Assembly (NCBI GenBank): GCA_027314515.1
Contig: DAHVAR010000036.1
Span: forward strand, 34,622-98,621
Reading direction: 5' to 3'
Length of the DNA: 64,000 nt
Source: Actinomycetota bacterium
GTDB lineage: Bacteria; Actinomycetota; Actinomycetes; Streptosporangiales; Streptosporangiaceae
The position numbers and the translations under genes are program-made. Positions 37,072 to 46,806 of the stretch are shown here, piece after piece. Under the pieces are notes generated by a model. The model searched no databases, was not told the origin of the DNA, and worked only from the letters and a program-made list of their open reading frames with translations. Position 1 is the first letter of the stretch, and each line of letters starts with the position of its first letter.

Positions 37072-38811
37072 CTACTTCGACAGCCAGAGCTGGTCGATCA
37101 GGATGTACCACTGCGGGTTCCACTCGTAGCCGTGGACATTCTTCGCCAGGAAGTCGATCTGCTTGGGGTTGTACAGGTCGACCCATGGCGCCTGCTGCGT
37201 ATCCATGTGGTCGATCTGCGTCCACAGCGCGGCAGCCTTAGCGGGGTTGCTGGACCCGTCGGCCTCTGCCTGGTTGATCAGCTTCTGGATGGCGGGGTCG
37301 CAGAATGCCGCGATGTTCGGGCTCGCGTCGCTGTTCTTGTGGATGGACCCGCAGCCCAGCAGCACGTTGAGGAAGTCTGACGGCGCCGGATAGTCCTGAT
37401 ACCAGGCCGACCAGGCGACGTTCCACTTGCTCCAGTTGGCCGAGTTCTGGACGAACGGGTACTGAACCGAGCCCGAGAGCAGCTGGGTGCTCGCCTTGTA
37501 GCCGATGGAGTTCAGATCGGACACCATCTGCTCGGCCAGTTCCGTGCCGACCTGGTCATTGGTACTGTCCACCACGACCTTGTCACCGTAGGTGCCGGAC
37601 GCCTTGACCAGTGCCCTCGCCTTGGCCAGGTTCGGCCCTGACCAGGTCGTCTGCGGCCCTGTGGTGTACGGGCAGTATGGCTTGTAGGAGGGGAAGTTCG
37701 GCGGCAGGATCTGGCAGGCGGGCACCGCCAGCGACGGGCCGCCGGCGATCTTGACGTAGGCGGTGCGGTTGGCCGCGTAGTTAATGGCCTGGCGCGCCTC
37801 GAGGTTGTTAAACGGCGGCCGCTGCGTATTCAGCGCCATGTACCAGTCCGCGGTCAGCGTGTTGACATGCACCTGGCTGGCGTACTGCGGGCTGTTCAGC
37901 GTGGACAGCTGGTCAGACGGGATCTGGTCGCCGTCGAAGACCTCCTGCGCCTCGCCGTTCTCGACTTCGGTCACCTCGTCCGAGACCTGGAGGCCGTACT
38001 TCTCGATGATCTCGTTCGGGTAGCCGTTCGGCTGCGCGACCTTGCTCCAGACGTGGAAGTACGGGTTACGCACCAGCACGGCTTCGGTGTTGGGGTTGTA
38101 GGACTTCCACATGTACGGGCCGGTGCCGGGGGGAACGTTGTTGCCGGTGAGCTTGGGCGACGTGTTCGGCGGGACGGCGTAGGCGAACGGCAGCGTGAGC
38201 TGGTCCATCAACTCCGGGTCCGGCGCGGTCAGGTTGATCGTCAGCGTGTAGGCCGAGTCGTTGGCGATGACGCCACCGGACTTGGCCAGGTTGCAGCCCT
38301 TGACGCTGCACTTGCTGGCGCCGACGAAGTCGCTGTAGAAGGATGTCGGGCCGGGCACGGTGAACTGACGGTCGAACGTCGTGACGAAGGCACTCGGGGT
38401 GAGCGTCTGCCCGTTCGAGAACTTGATGCCCCGCCGAATGTGGAACACGTAGGTCTTGCCGCCGTTGGTCGGCAGCGGGATTGACGTCGCGAGGTCCGGC
38501 ACGATCTTCGTTCCGGGCAGCCCGCCGACCTTGGCGAAGCCGACGAGGCCGTCATGAGTGTCGATCAGCAGCTGCCACTCTTCCAGCGTGTAGTTCTGCG
38601 CCGGGTCAGCGACACCGAACGAGGAGTTCGCCAGGATCGTGAAGACGCCGCCCGGATGGGCGGATACGGCGCCCGTGCTTGATTTGCTGGCCGGGCCCGC
38701 GCTGTTTCCGCAGCCCGCGGCTGCCAGGGCGAGCACGGCCAGCCCAGCCAGGCTCGCCATCGTGGTCCGGCGGCCAGCGAGATAAGCTATCTTTGGTCTG
38801 ATCTGTCGCAT
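37072..38811 (-). CDS. oppA: ABC importer substrate-binding lipoprotein (OppA-like)
   Basis: The protein has 579 residues. A signal peptide ends in the lipobox 'LAAAGC' with Cys34. The rest matches family 5 solute-binding proteins ('YVFHIRRGIKFSNGQTLTPS', 'LEARQAINYAANRTAYVKIA'). It captures peptides or related ligands and delivers them to OppBC. ATG at 38811 is used because AAGGAGG is 7 nt upstream; a GTG at 38814 is only 4 nt from it. It is the first gene of the importer operon. Confidence 0.92.
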   Translation of the reverse strand: MRQIRPKIAYLAGRRTTMASLAGLAVLALAAAGCGNSAGPASKSSTGAVSAHPGGVFTILANSSFGVADPAQNYTLEEWQLLIDTHDGLVGFAKVGGLPGTKIVPDLATSIPLPTNGGKTYVFHIRRGIKFSNGQTLTPSAFVTTFDRQFTVPGPTSFYSDFVGASKCSVKGCNLAKSGGVIANDSAYTLTINLTAPDPELMDQLTLPFAYAVPPNTSPKLTGNNVPPGTGPYMWKSYNPNTEAVLVRNPYFHVWSKVAQPNGYPNEIIEKYGLQVSDEVTEVENGEAQEVFDGDQIPSDQLSTLNSPQYASQVHVNTLTADWYMALNTQRPPFNNLEARQAINYAANRTAYVKIAGGPSLAVPACQILPPNFPSYKPYCPYTTGPQTTWSGPNLAKARALVKASGTYGDKVVVDSTNDQVGTELAEQMVSDLNSIGYKASTQLLSGSVQYPFVQNSANWSKWNVAWSAWYQDYPAPSDFLNVLLGCGSIHKNSDASPNIAAFCDPAIQKLINQAEADGSSNPAKAAALWTQIDHMDTQQAPWVDLYNPKQIDFLAKNVHGYEWNPQWYILIDQLWLSK

Positions 38812-38831
38812 CACGTGCCTCCTTAGCCAGA

Positions 38832-38837
38832 GTTATA
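38832..38837 (-). promoter_or_regulatory. Candidate -10 box of the opp operon
   Basis: TATAAC on the minus strand, a near-consensus -10 element. It lies 20 nt before the oppA ATG and just 6 nt before the AAGGAGG site, so the leader would be very short. No clear -35 is visible. Confidence 0.4.
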
Positions 38838-38994
38838 CTGTGTTGCAGGCCACATCCGGAAGCGAACTTGAATAACGCTTTGACACGGCCATGCGAGGGC
38901 AGGCGCTACGTAGGCCCGCGGGGTATGCCGACGGCTGACCGACCCGGCCTTCGCGGTTGGCCGCTAGCGCCCGGTGGCGCGAGGCGCCGCTCTG

Positions 38995-39030
38995 CTGGCC
39001 GTTGACGACTGGCTGGCCGTTGACGACTGG
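38995..39030. repeat. Two direct copies of ctggccgttgacgactgg
   Basis: Exact 18-bp copies at 38995-39012 and 39013-39030 in the gene-free stretch 38840-39247 upstream of oppA. Apart from the -10 box I see nothing else there. Confidence 0.85.
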
Positions 39031-39247
39031 CCTGGCCAGACCGTCCGAGACCTGGCGCGAGGCCGCTGCTGCGATGCTGCGGGGGTGGCGCGTCCCAGGA
39101 GCCTGGTCGAGAGCTGGCGCGCGTAGAGTTCGGGCCCCGTAGCGGGCGGGCCGCACGTCAAGGTTCATCCGGTCGGCCCGCCCGGCAAATCCGACAATAG
39201 GTAATCTTCGCTAGCATTGTCAAGTAATATCGTGTCTGCTGCCAGGC

Positions 39248-40135
39248 TCAGACCGCGGTAGCCTCGGTCGCCGGGTGCGGCGGTTCCGGCGATTCCGGTA
39301 GCGTGGGAACTGGCCCTTCCATGGTCGGCAAGGGCGGCGGAGTGCCGCCGAACACCGGGCATAGCGCCTGGTAAGAGCACCAGTCGCAGAGCTTGCTCTG
39401 GTGCGGGCGCCAGTCGCCTGATGCCTGGGCGCGGGCGATCGCCTGCCAGAGTGCGTTGATCTTGCGTTCGGTGGCCAGCAGGTCGGCCTCGTCCGGCGAG
39501 TACCGGACGATTTCCCCGTTCCCGAGGTAGATCAGCTGAAGCAGGCGCGGAACCGTGCCGAGCGTGCGCCAGAGCACGACCGCGTAGAACTTCATCTGAA
39601 ACAGCGCTCTCGCTTCATACTCCTCGCGCGGAGCGGTGCCGGTCTTGTAGTCAACGATGCGGATCTCGCCGGTCGGGGCGATATCCAGCCGGTCGATATA
39701 GCCGCGGAGGGTCAGGCCCGAGGCCAGCAGTGCGCGCACCGACATCTCGCGGTGGCTCGGCTCGATCCGGCTCGGATCTTCCAGGGTGAAGTAGCGGTCC
39801 AGCATCCGCGCCGCCTCGTCCAGCCACGCGAGGCGCTCGGCATCGTCGCCAAACAACTCGTGCATGCGGGGCTCGGCGGTGGCCAGGCGCTCCCACTGGG
39901 GCGCTAGCAGGGTGCGCGCGGCAGCCGGAGTCCGGCCGCTGGCCGGCTCGTCGAAGAGGCGCTCAAGCACGGCATGCACCAGCGTCCCGCGTGCAGCAGC
40001 CGGACTGGGCGGCTCGGGAAGCCGGTCAATCACCCGGAACCGGTAGAGCAGCGGACATGTCATGAAGTCAGCCGCGCGCGACGGGGACAGGCTGGGGCCA
40101 CCGTGCTCGCTCGCATCCCCGGGGACTTCGCTCAT
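39248..40135 (-). CDS. RecB-family PD-(D/E)XK nuclease
   Basis: The protein has 295 residues. The nuclease core shows 'FMTCPLLYRFRVIDRLPEPP', 'GTLVHAVLERLF' and the active site 'IRIVDYKTGTAPR' (D-Y-K). Three Cys near the end ('LCDWCSYQALC') join the early Cys as the iron-sulfur-type cluster of RecB/AddB-like nucleases. It occurs beside M50 and TrmI genes before the proteasome region in other actinobacteria. ATG at 40135 has TACTCT 6 nt upstream. It is divergent from the M50 gene. Confidence 0.88.
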   Translation of the reverse strand: MSEVPGDASEHGGPSLSPSRAADFMTCPLLYRFRVIDRLPEPPSPAAARGTLVHAVLERLFDEPASGRTPAAARTLLAPQWERLATAEPRMHELFGDDAERLAWLDEAARMLDRYFTLEDPSRIEPSHREMSVRALLASGLTLRGYIDRLDIAPTGEIRIVDYKTGTAPREEYEARALFQMKFYAVVLWRTLGTVPRLLQLIYLGNGEIVRYSPDEADLLATERKINALWQAIARAQASGDWRPHQSKLCDWCSYQALCPVFGGTPPPLPTMEGPVPTLPESPEPPHPATEATAV

Positions 40136-40141
40136 GCACGC

Positions 40142-40147
40142 AGAGTA
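40142..40147 (-). promoter_or_regulatory. Candidate -10 box of the RecB-like gene (leaderless)
   Basis: TACTCT on the minus strand, 6 nt before the ATG at 40135. Confidence 0.4.
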
Positions 40148-40243
40148 GGGGAGGCCTCCGACATCGGGGCGCCGTTCGCCGCACTGGGCCCGGCCGCCAC
40201 TCCCGCGCCAGCGGGAAAGGATCGGCAATTGCGGTTTGCCGCG

Positions 40244-40249
40244 TAGCAT
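40244..40249 (+). promoter_or_regulatory. Candidate -10 box of the M50 protease gene (leaderless)
   Basis: TAGCAT, 6 nt before the GTG at 40256, with no Shine-Dalgarno sequence. Confidence 0.45.
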
Positions 40250-40255
40250 CTAGGC

Positions 40256-41440
40256 GTGGCAGGTGGAATCCAGCAGGGTGGCCCGCAGCAGGCAGGGCGG
40301 ACGGATCCGGCGCGGGCACGATCCGATGCCCGGCTCGGGATCATCATCGCCAGGCCGTTCGGGATTCCGGTGTTCATCTCGCCGTACTGGTTCGTCGTCG
40401 CGGCAGTGCTGGTGGTGCTTTACTCCAACTCGAACTCGCTGCCGGGAACTGTCCAGGGATCTGTCCCGCGCTACCTGGTCGCGGTTGCCTTCGTCGTCCT
40501 GCTTTACCTGTCCGTCTTGATCCACGAACTGAGCCACAGCCTGGTCGCCAGGGGGTTCGGGCTGCCGGTCCGGCGGATCCTGCTGTATCCGCTCGGCGGC
40601 TTCTCCGAGATCGAGCAGGAGCCGCCCACACCGGGCAGGGAGTTCCTGGTGTCAGCGGCCGGGCCGGCCATGTCGCTGCTCCTGGCCGCGCTCGGCATCG
40701 GCGTGAACGTGCTGTTCAGCCCGCCCGGCATCGCGGGCGTGCTGATCGACCGGCTGATCCTGGCTAATGCCGTGGTGGGGGTGTTCAACCTGCTGCCCGG
40801 GTTGCCGCTCGACGGCGGGCGGGTGCTGCGGGCCGGATTGTGGAAAGTCACCGGCAAGAGCGGTTACTCGACAGTGCTGGCTGCCTGGGCCGGCCGGGTG
40901 CTCGCCATTGCCCTGGTGGCGGCGGTGGTGGTCACGCCCAACAGCCAGATTGGCCTGGTAAGCGGCTACGGAATCTGGCTGGTCGCGGTTGCCGCTTTCA
41001 TGTGGATGAGCGCCAGCCAGGCGCTCCGGTCGGCCAAGGTCCGCGAGCGGTTGCCTGCCTTGAAGGCACGCGCGCTGGCGCGGCGAGCGATCCCCATCCC
41101 GTCCAGCCTGCCGCTCGCCGAGGCGATCAGGCGGGCCGATCTCGCCCAGGCCAGGGCGCTCGTAGTAGTTGATCACGAGGCCAAGCCGATCGCTATCGTC
41201 AACGAGGGAGCCGTTATCGCGACTCCCGAACAGCGGCGGCCGTGGATCGACGCTGGCTCGCTGGCCCGGACCCTGGATCCGGACATGATCTTGCCTGCGG
41301 ACTTGTCCGGCATGGACTTGATCGAGGCGGTACGCCGTGCCCCCGCATCGGAGTACCTGCTGGTCGAGCCGTCAGGCCAGGTGTACGGGGTGCTATCCAC
41401 TGCCGACCTCGACCACGCCTTCGCCGGAACCGGAGTGTGA
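40256..41440 (+). CDS. Site-2 protease (M50) with CBS domains
   Basis: The protein has 394 residues. The zinc site 'LIHELSHSL' (HExxH) and the third ligand in 'NLLPGLPLDGGRVLRAG' define an M50 intramembrane protease, with five or six membrane segments. The C-terminal ~130 residues look like paired CBS domains, which bind adenosine nucleotides. The protease probably cleaves a membrane protein in signalling; the target is unknown. GTG at 40256, divergent from the RecB-like gene. Confidence 0.9.
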   Translation: MAGGIQQGGPQQAGRTDPARARSDARLGIIIARPFGIPVFISPYWFVVAAVLVVLYSNSNSLPGTVQGSVPRYLVAVAFVVLLYLSVLIHELSHSLVARGFGLPVRRILLYPLGGFSEIEQEPPTPGREFLVSAAGPAMSLLLAALGIGVNVLFSPPGIAGVLIDRLILANAVVGVFNLLPGLPLDGGRVLRAGLWKVTGKSGYSTVLAAWAGRVLAIALVAAVVVTPNSQIGLVSGYGIWLVAVAAFMWMSASQALRSAKVRERLPALKARALARRAIPIPSSLPLAEAIRRADLAQARALVVVDHEAKPIAIVNEGAVIATPEQRRPWIDAGSLARTLDPDMILPADLSGMDLIEAVRRAPASEYLLVEPSGQVYGVLSTADLDHAFAGTGV

Positions 41441-41481
41441 CGGCCGCCGGCTCCCCGGCCCGCGCGGGCGCTGCGCGGCGC

Positions 41482-41487
41482 TAGCCT
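41482..41487 (+). promoter_or_regulatory. Candidate -10 box of trmI (leaderless)
   Basis: TAGCCT, 8 nt before the GTG at 41496. Confidence 0.4.
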
Positions 41488-41495
41488 TGTCAGCC

Positions 41496-42467
41496 GTGAT
41501 CAAGCATCCCCGCGGCCCGTTTGCGGCCGGTGACCAGGTGCAACTGACAGATCCGAAGGGCCGCCAGCATCGGCTGGTGCTGGCACCCGGCCGGTCATTC
41601 CACACACATCGGGGCGCGCTGGCGCACGACGACCTGATCGGCAGGCCGGAAGGCAGCCTGGTTACCTCGGCGGGCGGCACGGCGTACCTCGCCTTCCGGC
41701 CGCTGCTGGCGGACTACTCGATCTCGATGGTGCGCGGCGCGGCGGTGGTGTACCCCAAGGACGCTGCGCAGATCGTCGGGCTGGCGGACATCTTTCCCGG
41801 CGCGCACGTCGTCGAGGCGGGCGCGGGCTCTGGCGCGCTGTCGTGCTGGTTGCTGCGGGCGGTCGGTGAGCACGGCAGCGTGACATCCTTCGAGCGCCGG
41901 AGCGACTTTGCCGAGATCGCGGCGGCCAACGTCGAGCGGTATTTCGGCGGCCCGCATCCGGCCTGGCGACTGATCGTCGGCGAGCTTGATGCGGCCGGGA
42001 TCACCGGCGTGGATCGCGTAGTGCTGGACATGCTGGCGCCATGGGATCATGCCGCCGCCGCGGCCGCGATGCTGATGCCCGGCGGCCTGGCCTGCTGCTA
42101 CGTGGCAACCGTCACCCAGCTGGCCAGGACCGTAGGAGCGCTACGTGAGCAGGGAAACTTTGCCGAGCCTGCGGCGTGGGAGACGCTGCAGCGCGGCTGG
42201 CACGTCGACGGGCTCGCCGTCCGGCCCGAGCATCGGATGGTCGGGCACACCGGATTCCTGGTGACCGCGCGGCGGCTGGCCGACGGCGTGGTCGCCCCGC
42301 CGCGGCGGCGCCGGCCATCTAAAGGCGCGGAGGCCGCGGCAGCCGAGGCGGATGCAGCGGCAGCCGAGGCAGCCGGGGCGGATGCAGCGGCAGCAGCTGA
42401 CCCCGCACACGGGGCGTACGAAAGCAGCGGCCGGAACGGTACGGAGGCGGACGACCGGGAAGGCTGA
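41496..42467 (+). CDS. trmI: tRNA (adenine-58-N1)-methyltransferase
   Basis: The protein has 323 residues. The N-terminal small domain ('RGPFAAGDQVQLTDPKGRQH') and SAM motif 'VVEAGAGSGALSCWLLRAVG' are followed by 'DRVVLDMLAPWDHA', where the Asp region binds the adenine. It methylates A58 in tRNA as a tetramer. The C-terminal ~50 residues are Ala/Asp/Glu-rich and repeat-like. It stands 249 bp before the ARC gene, its usual place in actinobacteria. Confidence 0.93.
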   Translation: MIKHPRGPFAAGDQVQLTDPKGRQHRLVLAPGRSFHTHRGALAHDDLIGRPEGSLVTSAGGTAYLAFRPLLADYSISMVRGAAVVYPKDAAQIVGLADIFPGAHVVEAGAGSGALSCWLLRAVGEHGSVTSFERRSDFAEIAAANVERYFGGPHPAWRLIVGELDAAGITGVDRVVLDMLAPWDHAAAAAAMLMPGGLACCYVATVTQLARTVGALREQGNFAEPAAWETLQRGWHVDGLAVRPEHRMVGHTGFLVTARRLADGVVAPPRRRRPSKGAEAAAAEADAAAAEAAGADAAAAADPAHGAYESSGRNGTEADDREG

Positions 42468-42660
42468 GGCGCCGGAGGCCGGCGCGTGACGCGGAGCGGA
42501 AGATTTCCCGCGCGGGTGTTGCCACCGGGGCGAATGAGACCGAAGCTTCCGATGAGACGGTTAGCTAGCGCAGGGGACCGCGCAACCAGGGCGACCAGGC
42601 GGCAAGTTTTCCGGATCGTAACGCAGAATGCCGAGTCTGGGCCTGCCGCCAGGTTACGGA

Positions 42661-42688
42661 TTGACCTGGGATAGGTAGGGTCTAGGTA
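42661..42688 (+). promoter_or_regulatory. Candidate promoter of arc/mpa
   Basis: TTGACC (42661-42666), 16-bp spacer and TAGGTA (42683-42688). Transcription would start near 42695, leaving a short leader with GGAGGGGG before the ATG at 42717. Confidence 0.5.
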
Positions 42689-42716
42689 ACTCAGCTCTCA
42701 GGAGGGGGTGAGGGGC

Positions 42717-44525
42717 ATGGCCTCTCGTGACGACAGCGTTCACTCCGGGCGGCACGATGACGAGGTCAAGGTCCTGACGACGCAGGTTTCCTTCCTTGAA
42801 GAGGAAGTTGCCGCCCTGCGCAGCCGGCTCGCCGACTCGCCGCGGCAGACGCATCTGCTCGAGCAGCGCCTGCGCGAAGCCGAGTCGAACCTGGCGGCCA
42901 TCACCGGCCAGAACGAGCGGCTGGCCAGCACGCTGCGCGAGGCACGCGACCAGATCATCGCGCTGAAGGAGGAGGTCGACCGGCTGGCGCAGCCGCCGAG
43001 CGGGTTCGGCGTCTTCCTGCAGGCTACCGAGGATGGCACCGCTGACGTCTTCACCGGCGGCCGGAAGATGCGGGTCAGCGTGAGCCCCGGCGTTGAGATT
43101 GACGACCTGCGGCCGGGGCAGGAAGTCGTGCTGAACGAGGCGCTGAACGTCGTGATCGCCCAGGGTTATGAGAGCCTCGGCGAGGTCGTCATGCTCAAGG
43201 AGATCCTGGAGGACGGCGACCGGGCGCTGGTGATCTCGCATGCCGACGAGGAGCGGATCGCCAGGCTGGCCGAGCCGCTGCGCGGGCAGACCCTGCGGGC
43301 CGGCGACTCGCTGCTGCTCGAGCCACGGTCGGGTTACGTTTTCGAGCGCATTCCGAAGGCAGAGGTCGAGGAGCTCATCCTGGAGGAAGTGCCGGACATG
43401 AGCTACGGCGAGATCGGCGGCCTCGGTCCGCAGATCGAGCAGATCCGGGACGCCATCGAGCTTCCTTACCTGCACGCGGATCTGTTCCGCGAGCACAAGC
43501 TACGGCCGCCTAAGGGAGTGCTGCTGTACGGGCCGCCAGGGTGCGGCAAGACGCTGATCGCCAAGGCCGTCGCGAACTCGCTGGCCAAGCAGGTGGCGGC
43601 GCGGGCCGCACGGGATGCAGCCGAATCAGGGCTCCCGGTCGCGGCCGGGCCGCCGGCCAAGGAGCCGCGGAGCTTCTTCCTGAACATCAAGGGTCCGGAG
43701 CTGCTGAACAAGTACGTCGGCGAGACCGAGCGGCACATCCGGCTGGTGTTCCAGCGTGCCCGCGAGAAGGCCAGCGAGGGCATGCCGGTCATCGTGTTCT
43801 TCGACGAGATGGACTCCATCTTCCGCACCCGCGGCTCGGGCGTCTCCAGTGACGTGGAGAACACCATCGTGCCGCAACTGCTCAGCGAGATCGACGGTGT
43901 CGAAGGGCTGGAGAACGTCATCGTCATCGGCGCGTCCAACCGCGAGGACATGATCGACCCGGCGATCCTGCGACCGGGCAGGCTGGACGTGAAGATCAAG
44001 ATTGAGCGGCCGGACGCCGAGGCGGCGCGTGACATCTTCTCCAAGTACGTCCAGACGAGCCTGCCGCTGCACCCGGACGACCTGGCCGAGCACGGCGGGA
44101 ACGCGGACGCGACGGTCGCCGAGATGATCCAGCGCGTGGTCGAGCGGATGTACTCCGAGACAGAGGAGAACAAGTTCCTCGAGGTCACCTACGCCAACGG
44201 CGACAAGGAAGTGCTGTACTTCCGCGACTTCAACTCCGGTGCGATGATCCAGAACATCGTCGACCGGGCGAAGAAGATGGCCATCAAGGAGTTCCTGGAG
44301 ACCAGGCAGAAGGGGCTGCGCATCTCGCATCTGCTGAGTGCGTGCGTGGACGAGTTCAAGGAGAACGAGGACCTGCCGAACACCACCAACCCCGACGACT
44401 GGGCGCGCATCTCCGGCAAGAAGGGCGAGCGGATCGTGTACATCCGCACGCTCATCTCCGGAAAGAGCGGGACCGAGGCGGGCCGGGCGATCGACACCGT
44501 GTCCAACACCGGCCAGTACCTGTAA
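42717..44525 (+). CDS. arc: Proteasome-associated ATPase (ARC/Mpa)
   Basis: The protein has 602 residues. Residues ~15-85 form the N-terminal coiled coil that binds Pup, followed by two OB-type domains and an AAA domain with Walker A '[18 protein letters not shown]' and Walker B '[12 protein letters not shown]'. The C-terminus is GQYL, with the penultimate Tyr needed to dock to the 20S alpha ring. The hexamer unfolds pupylated proteins and feeds them to PrcAB. ATG at 42717 has a GGAGGGGG site upstream. It starts the proteasome region. Confidence 0.96.
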   Translation: MASRDDSVHSGRHDDEVKVLTTQVSFLEEEVAALRSRLADSPRQTHLLEQRLREAESNLAAITGQNERLASTLREARDQIIALKEEVDRLAQPPSGFGVFLQATEDGTADVFTGGRKMRVSVSPGVEIDDLRPGQEVVLNEALNVVIAQGYESLGEVVMLKEILEDGDRALVISHADEERIARLAEPLRGQTLRAGDSLLLEPRSGYVFERIPKAEVEELILEEVPDMSYGEIGGLGPQIEQIRDAIELPYLHADLFREHKLRPPKGVLLYGPPGCGKTLIAKAVANSLAKQVAARAARDAAESGLPVAAGPPAKEPRSFFLNIKGPELLNKYVGETERHIRLVFQRAREKASEGMPVIVFFDEMDSIFRTRGSGVSSDVENTIVPQLLSEIDGVEGLENVIVIGASNREDMIDPAILRPGRLDVKIKIERPDAEAARDIFSKYVQTSLPLHPDDLAEHGGNADATVAEMIQRVVERMYSETEENKFLEVTYANGDKEVLYFRDFNSGAMIQNIVDRAKKMAIKEFLETRQKGLRISHLLSACVDEFKENEDLPNTTNPDDWARISGKKGERIVYIRTLISGKSGTEAGRAIDTVSNTGQYL

Positions 44526-44542
44526 GCCCGCCGCACGCGGGC
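44526..44542. terminator. Small hairpin directly after arc
   Basis: GCCCGC (44526-44531) pairs with GCGGGC (44537-44542) around a 5-nt loop, right after the arc stop. It is weak and lacks a T-run, so it may attenuate rather than stop transcription. Confidence 0.3.
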
Positions 44543-44610
44543 CCGGCACCGGTCAGCCAGTAGTGCTGCGCATGACCGAGTACGCAGCGACGAAGGATCG
44601 CGGCAACCGC

Positions 44611-44670
44611 GCGGCCGGCAGGTCAGCGGCCGGCAGGTCAGCGGCTGGCAGGTCAGCACCCGGCAGGGCG
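44611..44670. repeat. 15-bp tandem repeat gcggccggcaggtca
   Basis: Three clear copies at 44611-44625, 44626-44640 and 44641-44655, and a degenerate fourth, in the 186-bp gap between arc and dop. Confidence 0.85.
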
Positions 44671-44698
44671 CGGCGCGGCACCCCGGCCGGCCCGGCAT

Positions 44699-44704
44699 TA
44701 GGCT
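44699..44704 (+). promoter_or_regulatory. Candidate -10 box of dop (leaderless)
   Basis: TAGGCT, 7 nt before the dop ATG at 44712, no Shine-Dalgarno sequence. Confidence 0.45.
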
Positions 44705-44711
44705 TTTACTC

Positions 44712-46226
44712 ATGAGCGCGCGCCGGGTGATGGGCATCGAGACCGAGTACGGCATTTCCGTTCCCGGCCAGCCGGGCGTGAATGCCATGGTCAGCTCGTC
44801 CCAGGTGGTGAACGCGTATCAGGCTGCGACCGCGGCCAGGGCGCGCCGCGCCCGCTGGGACTTCGAGGAAGAAAACCCGCTGCGTGACGCCAGGGGATTC
44901 GACCTGGCGGCGGAAACCGCCGATTCGTCCCAGCTCACCGACGAGGATCTTGGCCTGGCCAACGTCATCCTGACCAACGGCGCCCGGTTGTACGTCGACC
45001 ATGCGCACCCGGAGTACTCGGCGCCGGAATGCACCAACCCGCTGGATGCGGTCATCTGGGACAAGGCGGGCGAGCGCGTAATGGCGGAGGCCGCGGCCAG
45101 GGCCAGCGCCATGCCCGGCGGCCCGGCGATCCAGCTCTACAAGAACAACACCGACAACAAGGGTGTTTCGTACGGCTGTCACGAGAACTATCTGATGAAC
45201 CGGGCGACGCCGTTTGCCGACATCGTCCGGCACCTCACCCCGTTCTTCGTGTCCCGCCAGGTAGTCTGCGGCGCTGGCCGGGTCGGCCGCGGCGCCGACG
45301 GGCGTGAGGACGGCTTCCAGATCAGCCAGCGCGCCGACTTCTTCGAGGTCGAGGTCGGGCTCGAGACGACGCTCAAGCGGCCGATCATCAACACCAGGGA
45401 CGAACCGCACGCTGACCCGGACAAGTACCGGCGGCTGCACGTCATCATCGGCGACGCGAACATGAGCGAGATATCTTCCTATCTCAAGCTCGGCAGCACG
45501 GCGCTGGTGCTGGCGATGATCGAGGACCGGTTCCTGGCCGCCGATCTCGGCATCGAGTCGCCCGTCGCCGAGTTGCGGGCCATCTCTCACGACCCGACGT
45601 TGCGGCACCTCGTGACGCTGCGCGATGGGCGCAAGATGACCGCGGTCCAGTTGCAGATGGAGTACCTGGAGCTTGCCCGCAAGTACAGCGAGGACAAGTA
45701 CGGCGGTGACGTCGACGACGTCACCAGCGACGTGCTCAGCAGGTGGGAGAGCGTGCTGACCCGGCTGGCCGAGAACCCGATGCTCACCTCCAAGGAGCTC
45801 GACTGGGTCGCCAAGCTGGAGATCCTCGAAGGCTACCGGTCCAGGGACGGCCTTAGCTGGGGACATCCGCGCCTGCAGCTGGTCGACTTGCAGTATTCCG
45901 ACGTGCGCCCGGAGCGGGGCCTGTACAACCGGCTCGCCAGCCGCGGTCGCATCACGCGGCTGGTCACCGAGGAAGCCGTGATGGCGGCGATGGACGAGCC
46001 GCCGGAGGACACCAGGGCATATTTCCGGGGCCGCTGCCTGCGCCAGTATCCGGACGCGGTCGCGGCCGCGTCCTGGGACTCGGTGATCTTCGACATCCCC
46101 GGCCGCGAGTCGCTGCAGCGGGTGCCGACGCTGGAGCCGCTGCGCGGCACCAGGGCGCATGTGGGCGGGCTGCTGGACGCCTGCGCTACCGCCGCCGAAC
46201 TGGTGGCAGCGCTCACCGGGCACTAG
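44712..46226 (+). CDS. dop: Pup deamidase/depupylase
   Basis: The protein has 504 residues. It is a glutamine-synthetase-like enzyme: '[15 protein letters not shown]' gives the Mg-ligand region, with the Dop loop between residues ~40 and 90 and '[20 protein letters not shown]' after it. Dop removes Pup from proteins and, where Pup ends in Gln, deamidates it. The Pup in this window ends in Glu, so only depupylation is needed here. Pup follows 214 bp downstream. Confidence 0.95.
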   Translation: MSARRVMGIETEYGISVPGQPGVNAMVSSSQVVNAYQAATAARARRARWDFEEENPLRDARGFDLAAETADSSQLTDEDLGLANVILTNGARLYVDHAHPEYSAPECTNPLDAVIWDKAGERVMAEAAARASAMPGGPAIQLYKNNTDNKGVSYGCHENYLMNRATPFADIVRHLTPFFVSRQVVCGAGRVGRGADGREDGFQISQRADFFEVEVGLETTLKRPIINTRDEPHADPDKYRRLHVIIGDANMSEISSYLKLGSTALVLAMIEDRFLAADLGIESPVAELRAISHDPTLRHLVTLRDGRKMTAVQLQMEYLELARKYSEDKYGGDVDDVTSDVLSRWESVLTRLAENPMLTSKELDWVAKLEILEGYRSRDGLSWGHPRLQLVDLQYSDVRPERGLYNRLASRGRITRLVTEEAVMAAMDEPPEDTRAYFRGRCLRQYPDAVAAASWDSVIFDIPGRESLQRVPTLEPLRGTRAHVGGLLDACATAAELVAALTGH

Positions 46227-46440
46227 CGCTCCGGCGGCTGGGGCCTGCCCCGCTGCCAGCCGGACGTATGCGGCAGAGCGCATCAAGCCAGACGTGTATC
46301 CCGCGATCGGTGTGTCTGACCTTGTGACGAGTTGTTGCGGCGTGATACCGATGCAGTGCGCCAGGGTTGGATCGCGCACCGGCAGGCGAGGATAGCGTTG
46401 GGACTGCGGACTGTGCACCACACGGCACGGAGGTTGTGGA

Positions 46441-46650
46441 ATGGCGACGAAGGACACTGGCGGGCAGCGGCAAGCGCCCCGGCGGACGCAGGAGGAGCCG
46501 GAGACTGGCACCCAGGAAAGCGAGGAGGTGCGCGAGCGGCAGGACAAGCTCGCCGACGATGTGGACGCGATCCTGGACGAGATCGACGAGGTGCTTGAAG
46601 AGAACGCCGAGGAGTTCGTCAGATCCTATGTACAGAAGGGCGGCGAGTGA
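46441..46650 (+). CDS. pup: Prokaryotic ubiquitin-like protein Pup, ending GGE
   Basis: The protein has 69 residues and is largely disordered, with a helical ARC-binding region 'DKLADDVDAILDEIDEVLEE'. The C-terminus is Gly-Gly-Glu, so the modifier is ready to be ligated to lysine by PafA without deamidation; mycobacterial and Streptomyces Pup end in GGQ. GGAGG lies before the ATG. It is followed by prcB and prcA. Confidence 0.96.
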   Translation: MATKDTGGQRQAPRRTQEEPETGTQESEEVRERQDKLADDVDAILDEIDEVLEENAEEFVRSYVQKGGE

Positions 46651-46806
46651 GCTGCCGGTAGCTGCCAGCGTGCCGCGGTGAGTCGCGGCCGGCGGCAGGG
46701 TTAAGGTCACAGAGCGCGGCAGGTTTTACCGGGAACGGGCGCTCCGGGCTTCCGGAGCGGGCGGTCCTGCGTTTGGCGGTGGCACAAGACCGGAGGGACT
46801 TTCGCG

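Noticed and set aside
45036..46547. Minus-strand frame opposite dop
   Set aside because: It is antisense to a clear Dop gene and has no recognisable domain.
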